A stretch of DNA of 64,000 nucleotides from Azorhizobium oxalatiphilum (GTDB lineage Bacteria; Pseudomonadota; Alphaproteobacteria; Rhizobiales; Xanthobacteraceae). The DNA lies in contig NZ_BMCT01000005.1 in the NCBI RefSeq assembly GCF_014635325.1, positions 186,001 through 250,000 of the forward strand. The letters are read 5' to 3'. Both the position numbers and the translations under genes were made by a program. This document shows, one piece after another, positions 59,728 to 64,000 of this stretch (the first letter of the stretch is position 1; each line of letters opens with the position of its first letter). The notes under the pieces were generated by a model. The model searched no databases, had not been told where the DNA came from, and saw nothing but the letters and a program-made list of their open reading frames with translations.

Positions 59728-62078
59728 CACGCGCTCCTCGGCGACAGTTCTGGAGCCGGACCAGACGGTTTGGGAACGGCACGCTGAAGGCCTGGATCCG
59801 GCTCGCCATTTCGCTTGGCCCTTTCGGTCTCTTCGTGGCCGAGGGATCGGAATCGGGACAGTTCGGTGACGATGGCGTCGGTGGACATGCGACCGAGTTC
59901 GGTACGCTGGGTGTCATCCAGATAGCTTGTCACGAATGCGCGCAGCTCCGGGGGCAGACGATTGACAACTTCGGGGGCGCCCGATGCCGCTTCCCGCAGG
60001 AGTTCTGCTTCCTTCACTCTGGCTCGAAGAAGGCTCAGGGTTTCGTCGCGCCGCACGGTCGCGGCTTTCTCCCGCTCCCAGGATTCGATGGCTTGCCGCG
60101 AGGGCTTACAGTTCTCAGCCACGACACCCTGGCGCTGGCATTCCACCCAGATGCGGTCCAGATCTCGTTGGGCCCATTGGCCGTCGATCTCCAACCCGCC
60201 TTTCCATTCTTCCTTGGCCTTCGTGACGGCAGCCAGAATGGATTCGTCGGAAACCGGTCCGTGCAACTCCAGCCGGTCCCCCAAGTCCCGGATGCGGGTG
60301 CTGCCTGCGTCTACCCAAACTCCGTCCGGAGTGGCAAGAGTCTGATAGCCTCGCTCCCGCCACCAGAGGGCACGCGAGGCGGGAGACGCCCGTGAAGCAG
60401 GGATTCTGCTCGCCGGGCTGCGGGCGCCATGGGGATCGCGGCGCGCCACTTCCACGAAGCCGTCGAGGTGTTCGACCTGCCAGTTCCCCGCATCAGCAAG
60501 AGCGCGCGCCAATTCGGTCGCGATGCCCCTCTTACCCCAGACCAACACTTTGCCGGAGCGCTGGTCGAGTTCGATCAGCCCCCGATCCGTGGTCATGATC
60601 CTCGGGCGCGTTGCGGGGCCGCCCGGATGGATCATGTGAATATGCTCTCGCCACCGGTCCGTGCCAAAGCCTGGCGGGGCGATCGCCGTGAGAAGTTCGA
60701 TCTTGCGGTCCGGCCTGGGCTTGCTCGTTGACCGGAATCCCCTGGTGTTCTGCATCGACTTTCTCCTGTGGTGCCAGGAAACAGCATGTGTGCCGGCGTT
60801 GCCGGCGGCCAGTTCCTGGGCCGCTTGCAGGAGGAGCTGTAAATCGAGCCGGGAAAGTGCATGGGCTGCCGCACGATCCCGGATCAAGCGGCGTTCCGGG
60901 CGCATCTGGATTCCCTCGACCTTCGATTCCTTCCCTTCTGTTCCGGGAAGCTGCAAGGCAGTCAGGGGAGCGTGGGGCGACGATCCGTCGTGGGTCCGAT
61001 CTCTGCGGCTATCCGTTCCAGGATTCGACCGTGTTGCCCGAGGATCTCGATCATCGTGGCCAGCAGAAGCTTGATCTCGTCGAGGCTTCCACCTGCCTCC
61101 GGCTCCTCTAGCAGTTCCAGCAGCGGAAGCAGGCTCTGGGACGCTTTCCTCGCCCCGAGGGCTTCGCGGTAAATGGCTTCGGCCTGTGTTCTTGGAGCGG
61201 GTTGCGTCGAGGTCATAGGCGTTGGTCTCCATGGCGGGGAGGGGAAGGTGCGGGATGCGCTTTCGCACCATCGACGCGGTGATGTGGTCGCCGTCCTGGC
61301 GGGCGGCTGCCGCAAGGATCCGGGTGAGGCTGTGAGCCGAGCCGGCGGTATCGAGAATGATGGCGCCGCGATCCCCTTGGGCGAGTTTCAGTCCCATCTT
61401 GCCTAGGATGGACGAGAACGTTTCGCCGTCGTCGGACGCCCGCCACGCCGCGAGGGCGTGGAGACGGATCTGATGGACGGGAATGCCGGTGCGTTCCGCC
61501 CAGGCTCGCTCTTTCGGTGTTGTTGAAGCGATGGGGCGGGGGCGATCAAGAAGGCCGGCCGCCGCCATCGCATCAGCGACGTCAAGTCTCCCATCGCGTA
61601 TCAATGCCGAATGAACCGCGCGGTTGTGTTTCCCCGGAACGAGTGCGAGGCCGCATTCATGTTCGGTGATCCGGGCAACCTTTTCGCGCCTTGCATAATC
61701 ATGCCTGAGCGAGACTGTCCGGCCCTCAGAGGTGACGAGCGAATAGACGAGATGGAAGTGGGCTCGCCCGGATTTGACATGCTTCACCCCGCAGCGTGGC
61801 GCGTCGGACAGGCCGAATTCTGCCTCGTAGCGCGTAACGAAGGTGTTCGTTACGGAGTCCGCGTTCGATCCAATAGGCGGATCTACGTGCAGATGATGAA
61901 CTGGCCGGCTCGTCGAGCCGTGGGCGGAGACCGCCATCAGTTCTGCGATCTGGTCAGGAAGGCTCGCGCCCGCCAGATGTCTGGCTGGCAGGATTCGCAC
62001 GGTCTGACCGCCCTTCCGGGAAAGCAGATGCCGCGCCAGGGCGCTGCCTCCCGCTCCTCGGGTTGCGCCGGAAATCAT
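59727..62078 (-). CDS. Relaxase / mobilisation nuclease
   Basis: 783 residues. The N-terminal ~250 residues resemble VirD2/MobA-type relaxases: HHLHVDPPIG (61-70) and GRAHFHLVYSLV (His107-x-His109), the histidine motif that coordinates the metal at the oriT-nicking site. The remaining part is long, charged and Arg/Glu-rich, with a middle region around 300-380 of low complexity and a coiled-coil-like segment around 690-760. It likely nicks an origin of transfer, which should lie near mobC. The start ATG at 62078 lies 2 bases from the mobC stop. It ends the mobilisation operon together with the small downstream gene. Confidence 0.85.
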   Translation of the reverse strand: MISGATRGAGGSALARHLLSRKGGQTVRILPARHLAGASLPDQIAELMAVSAHGSTSRPVHHLHVDPPIGSNADSVTNTFVTRYEAEFGLSDAPRCGVKHVKSGRAHFHLVYSLVTSEGRTVSLRHDYARREKVARITEHECGLALVPGKHNRAVHSALIRDGRLDVADAMAAAGLLDRPRPIASTTPKERAWAERTGIPVHQIRLHALAAWRASDDGETFSSILGKMGLKLAQGDRGAIILDTAGSAHSLTRILAAAARQDGDHITASMVRKRIPHLPLPAMETNAYDLDATRSKNTGRSHLPRSPRGEESVPEPASAAGTARGAGGRWKPRRDQASAGHDDRDPRATRSNPGTDSRRDRTHDGSSPHAPLTALQLPGTEGKESKVEGIQMRPERRLIRDRAAAHALSRLDLQLLLQAAQELAAGNAGTHAVSWHHRRKSMQNTRGFRSTSKPRPDRKIELLTAIAPPGFGTDRWREHIHMIHPGGPATRPRIMTTDRGLIELDQRSGKVLVWGKRGIATELARALADAGNWQVEHLDGFVEVARRDPHGARSPASRIPASRASPASRALWWRERGYQTLATPDGVWVDAGSTRIRDLGDRLELHGPVSDESILAAVTKAKEEWKGGLEIDGQWAQRDLDRIWVECQRQGVVAENCKPSRQAIESWEREKAATVRRDETLSLLRARVKEAELLREAASGAPEVVNRLPPELRAFVTSYLDDTQRTELGRMSTDAIVTELSRFRSLGHEETERAKRNGEPDPGLQRAVPKPSGPAPELSPRSA

Positions 62079-62080
62079 GG

Positions 62081-62491
62081 TCAGGAGCCAAGGCGTCGCC
62101 GGAGGATTCCGACGACGGAGACGAGATCGCGTTGAGCCGCCCGGAGGTCCGCCAAGACCGTTTCCGCCTCCATATGGGCCGGTGCCGCGGATTCACGGAG
62201 CGCCTTGGAAAGCTGTATCGTTGCCCCGGTGCAGCGAGCTACGGCACCAGCGAGGCGACCTACCGCAGCGATGTCTTCCGGCGGGACGACAACGGAACGG
62301 CGTCGGGGAGATGGCGGCAGTTTCAGTGAAGCCACTTCACTGTCGGGAAGGGCACGGGCAATTGCCTGCCGCGCCCATCCCGCCGCCGATAGGTCCGAAC
62401 TGGCCGAGGCGGTGTCCAGCGCAGATCCGAGCGCTGGTGAGAGACGAACATGGACGCTGCGCGTCGGATCGTTCGGCTTCGGATGTTTCAT
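62081..62491 (-). CDS. MobC-like relaxosome accessory protein
   Basis: 136 residues from the ATG at 62491. The N-terminal third has a ribbon-helix-helix-like pattern (SVHVRLSPALGSALDTASASS...AGWARQAIARAL), expected for an oriT DNA-binding accessory protein, and the C-terminal half is helical and basic. It precedes the relaxase gene as in typical Mob operons. Its ribosome binding site GGGAGG (complement of 62499-62504) lies in a hairpin, see the separate entry. Family membership is inferred from size, HTH-like fold and position. Confidence 0.7.
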   Translation of the reverse strand: MKHPKPNDPTRSVHVRLSPALGSALDTASASSDLSAAGWARQAIARALPDSEVASLKLPPSPRRRSVVVPPEDIAAVGRLAGAVARCTGATIQLSKALRESAAPAHMEAETVLADLRAAQRDLVSVVGILRRRLGS

Positions 62492-62498
62492 GCAGCGT

Positions 62499-62514
62499 CC
62501 TCCCTTCCGGGAGG
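62499..62514 (-). promoter_or_regulatory. Hairpin sequestering the mobC ribosome binding site
   Basis: Read on the minus strand, CCTCCC-GGAA-GGGAGG forms a perfect 6-base stem with a GNRA-type GGAA tetraloop. The 3' arm GGGAGG is the mobC ribosome binding site, 7 bases before the ATG. Folding would block translation, so access probably depends on another RNA or protein contact. Confidence 0.6.
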
Positions 62515-62528
62515 GGTGGGGGTCCACG

Positions 62529-62547
62529 GGGGAGGCGAAGCCTCCCC
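62529..62547. promoter_or_regulatory. Perfect GC-rich inverted repeat upstream of mobC, oriT candidate
   Basis: GGGGAGGC-GAA-GCCTCCCC is a perfect 8+3+8 palindrome, 14 bases from the RBS hairpin. Origins of transfer in MOB elements usually hold such an inverted repeat beside the nick site, upstream of mobC. Its arms can also pair with parts of the RBS hairpin, so an RNA-level role is possible. Confidence 0.4.
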
Positions 62548-62679
62548 ATGGCCTGCTTGGGGGTGGAACCATCATGGCTGGCTTCTCACCCTCTCCCGGT
62601 TTCTGAGAGGATTGGTCGCCGGCGGACGTTGAACAAGTCAGGCCGTCACGCGCTGGTCAGGCTTCGCGGTCCGCCAGCG

Positions 62680-64000
62680 CTACGCCGCAGGCTCGGGGAC
62701 AGCCGTATGCTTCGTGATGATGTCTTGGATCTCTCCCGGCTTGAACGCGACGTCCCATGCCCAGCGACCGAAACCGCCCGCCGCATTGATGGCCTTGACC
62801 CATTCGGCCAATGCGTCTCGCTTGGCCTTGTTCTGCGGGCTATCCGTACCCTTGATCTCGAGAGCAAGGATCGTCCCGCCCACAAGGCGCACGAGGAAGT
62901 CCGGGACGTATCGCCGCCGGGAGCCTGCCCACATGTAATAGACCTGGAACCCGAGATGATCGTTCTTGGCGTACGCCAAGACGCTCTCGTGCTTCTCGAA
63001 GACGTTGGCTGCGTGTCCCTCCCACGCGGAGTCCCCGACCAGATGGCTGATGTGTGATCTGATCGTCGGGAAACATGGCTTGGTCGTGTACCAGGTGCGC
63101 ATCTGGCCCGTGGCGCCGATCGGATTTTCTTCGTCAAACACGGGCGTAAGACGTTCCGTGTTCTGCTCGGTCACATGGCTGAGCAAATGCTGGACGACGA
63201 GGTCGATGTTCAGCGCAATGAGGATTCGTCGGCGGAGAGGGTCAGAGTGAAACAAGGATGGGATAGCGAGACGGTCGGACTTCAGGAACGCCTCGACGAT
63301 CCTGACCATCTGCGCTGCGAGGTACTCGTGGGTGCCAGTGAACCCATGGCTGAGCTCTTCAAACGCCTTCCGGGCGGCCTGGAACACGAGGCGCTGTAGA
63401 CGGAAACCATCCGGAAGCTTCTCGAGATCAATCGCAGTGACCTTGCTCATGTCGGTGGCGCCGCCGAGCGCCGGCGCAAGGTCTGCACTGATGGGAGTGC
63501 TGGCTGGATCGAGGATCAGTGGTGCGACCTTCTTCCAATCGATGACGAGCTGCGGCCTGACGACGGTCTCGACCCGCAGCACGTTCGGCCAGCGAATCTC
63601 CAGATGCGCCCGGTCCGGCACGACCTCGATCTGCGTGGTCGGCTTCGGGGGCGGCGGAGCCTCTCCGCCTTCGCCGGTCTCCGAAATCGAGAGGGGCACG
63701 CCGAAGACGTTAACGTATTCCGGAAGGAACAAGCCGTTCTCGTCGGTGTCGTAAGACACCCGGCGCAATCCTCGCCCCACCACCTGTTCGCAGAGGAGCT
63801 GGGACGTAAAGGCTCGAAGCCCCATGATGTGCGTTACGTTCTTGGCGTCCCAGCCTTCCGACAGCATCGCCACCGATATGACGTTCTGTAGGTCTTGGCC
63901 GGCTGCGCCCCGCTTGCCCACGTTGTCCACGATCTCGCGAAGCAGTTCTTCCTTCTTCAGGGCTAGGAACTGCTCGCGGCGGGTTTCGGGGATACGTGCC
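62680..64000 (-). CDS. Type III restriction enzyme Res subunit, C-terminal part
   Basis: Partial: the gene enters from the right edge and ends at 62680, leaving about 440 C-terminal residues. SEGWDAKNV is helicase motif V, and QVVGRGLRRVSYDTDE is motif VI, of a superfamily 2 helicase. The C-terminal domain has YVPDFLVRL...TILALEIKG, a PD-ExK nuclease core. Together these are the Res subunit of a type III restriction-modification system (some annotators call this group BPTD_3080 family). The Mod methyltransferase should lie beyond the window edge. It precedes the mobilisation operon on the same strand. Confidence 0.85.
   Translation of the reverse strand, partial: ARIPETRREQFLALKKEELLREIVDNVGKRGAAGQDLQNVISVAMLSEGWDAKNVTHIMGLRAFTSQLLCEQVVGRGLRRVSYDTDENGLFLPEYVNVFGVPLSISETGEGGEAPPPPKPTTQIEVVPDRAHLEIRWPNVLRVETVVRPQLVIDWKKVAPLILDPASTPISADLAPALGGATDMSKVTAIDLEKLPDGFRLQRLVFQAARKAFEELSHGFTGTHEYLAAQMVRIVEAFLKSDRLAIPSLFHSDPLRRRILIALNIDLVVQHLLSHVTEQNTERLTPVFDEENPIGATGQMRTWYTTKPCFPTIRSHISHLVGDSAWEGHAANVFEKHESVLAYAKNDHLGFQVYYMWAGSRRRYVPDFLVRLVGGTILALEIKGTDSPQNKAKRDALAEWVKAINAAGGFGRWAWDVAFKPGEIQDIITKHTAVPEPAA

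Noticed and set aside
1-64000. CRISPR arrays and insertion sequences
   Set aside because: No regularly spaced direct repeats and no transposase-like protein were seen; the tandem repeats at 21959-24790 are coding paralogues.

Overview
The window comes from a high-GC bacterial chromosome. Gene content points to an alphaproteobacterium, most likely Hyphomicrobiales of the Xanthobacter/Azorhizobium type. This rests on the dense high-GC operons with 4-base start/stop overlaps, the tripartite tricarboxylate and Dpp-type importers, the catabolic gene set, and rhizobial-style intergenic palindromes. It is an inference from gene style, not from a marker gene. I saw no rRNA, tRNA, CRISPR array or insertion sequence.

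Bases 1-9907 form a catabolic module. A pdxA2-type dehydrogenase (cut by the left edge) and a DUF1537 four-carbon acid sugar kinase point left. A GntR regulator, a complete TctCBA importer, a LarA-like enzyme and the nickel-pincer-nucleotide cofactor genes larC, larE and larB point right. The simplest reading is import of a hydroxy- or sugar acid, nickel-dependent epimerisation or racemisation, phosphorylation, and oxidation/decarboxylation to a glycolytic intermediate.

Bases 9908-19180 hold a paired-hairpin repeat, a NAD(P)-binding protein, a TetR remnant, and then an aromatic catabolism cluster: an MhpR-like IclR regulator, an FAH-family hydrolase, an MhpA-like flavin hydroxylase, a BKACE (DUF849) enzyme, a type I extradiol dioxygenase and an MFS carrier. 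About 1.1 kb with no convincing gene follows.

Bases 19181-33562 are mixed housekeeping and accessory genes: a small exported protein, cysS with a GNAT gene, four translationally coupled paralogues of an unrecognised family plus the decayed tail of a fifth, two paralogous exported proteins, a LOG protein, arsR with an Atm1-type ABC exporter, a formyltransferase/propeller protein, and psd-pssA for phosphatidylethanolamine synthesis.

Bases 33563-48271 carry a Dpp-type ABC importer joined to atzG-atzE-atzH-like amide hydrolase genes and a GntR regulator. A surface glycosyltransferase gene, allophanate hydrolase (atzF), a luciferase-like oxidoreductase and a sulfite-oxidase-like molybdoenzyme follow. 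The importer and hydrolases fit uptake and stepwise deamidation of a nitrogen compound such as a biuret- or oxalurate-like amide.

Bases 48272-58797 are a surface glycan region. It has one 1385-residue methyltransferase/GT2/GT4 fusion and a tightly packed six-gene operon resembling the GtrA/GtrB/Gtr three-component glycan modification system, expanded with an epimerase and two methyltransferases. Bases 59269-64000 look like part of a mobilisable element: a small unknown protein, a relaxase, a MobC-like protein whose ribosome binding site lies in a hairpin, and the C-terminal part of a type III restriction subunit cut by the right edge.
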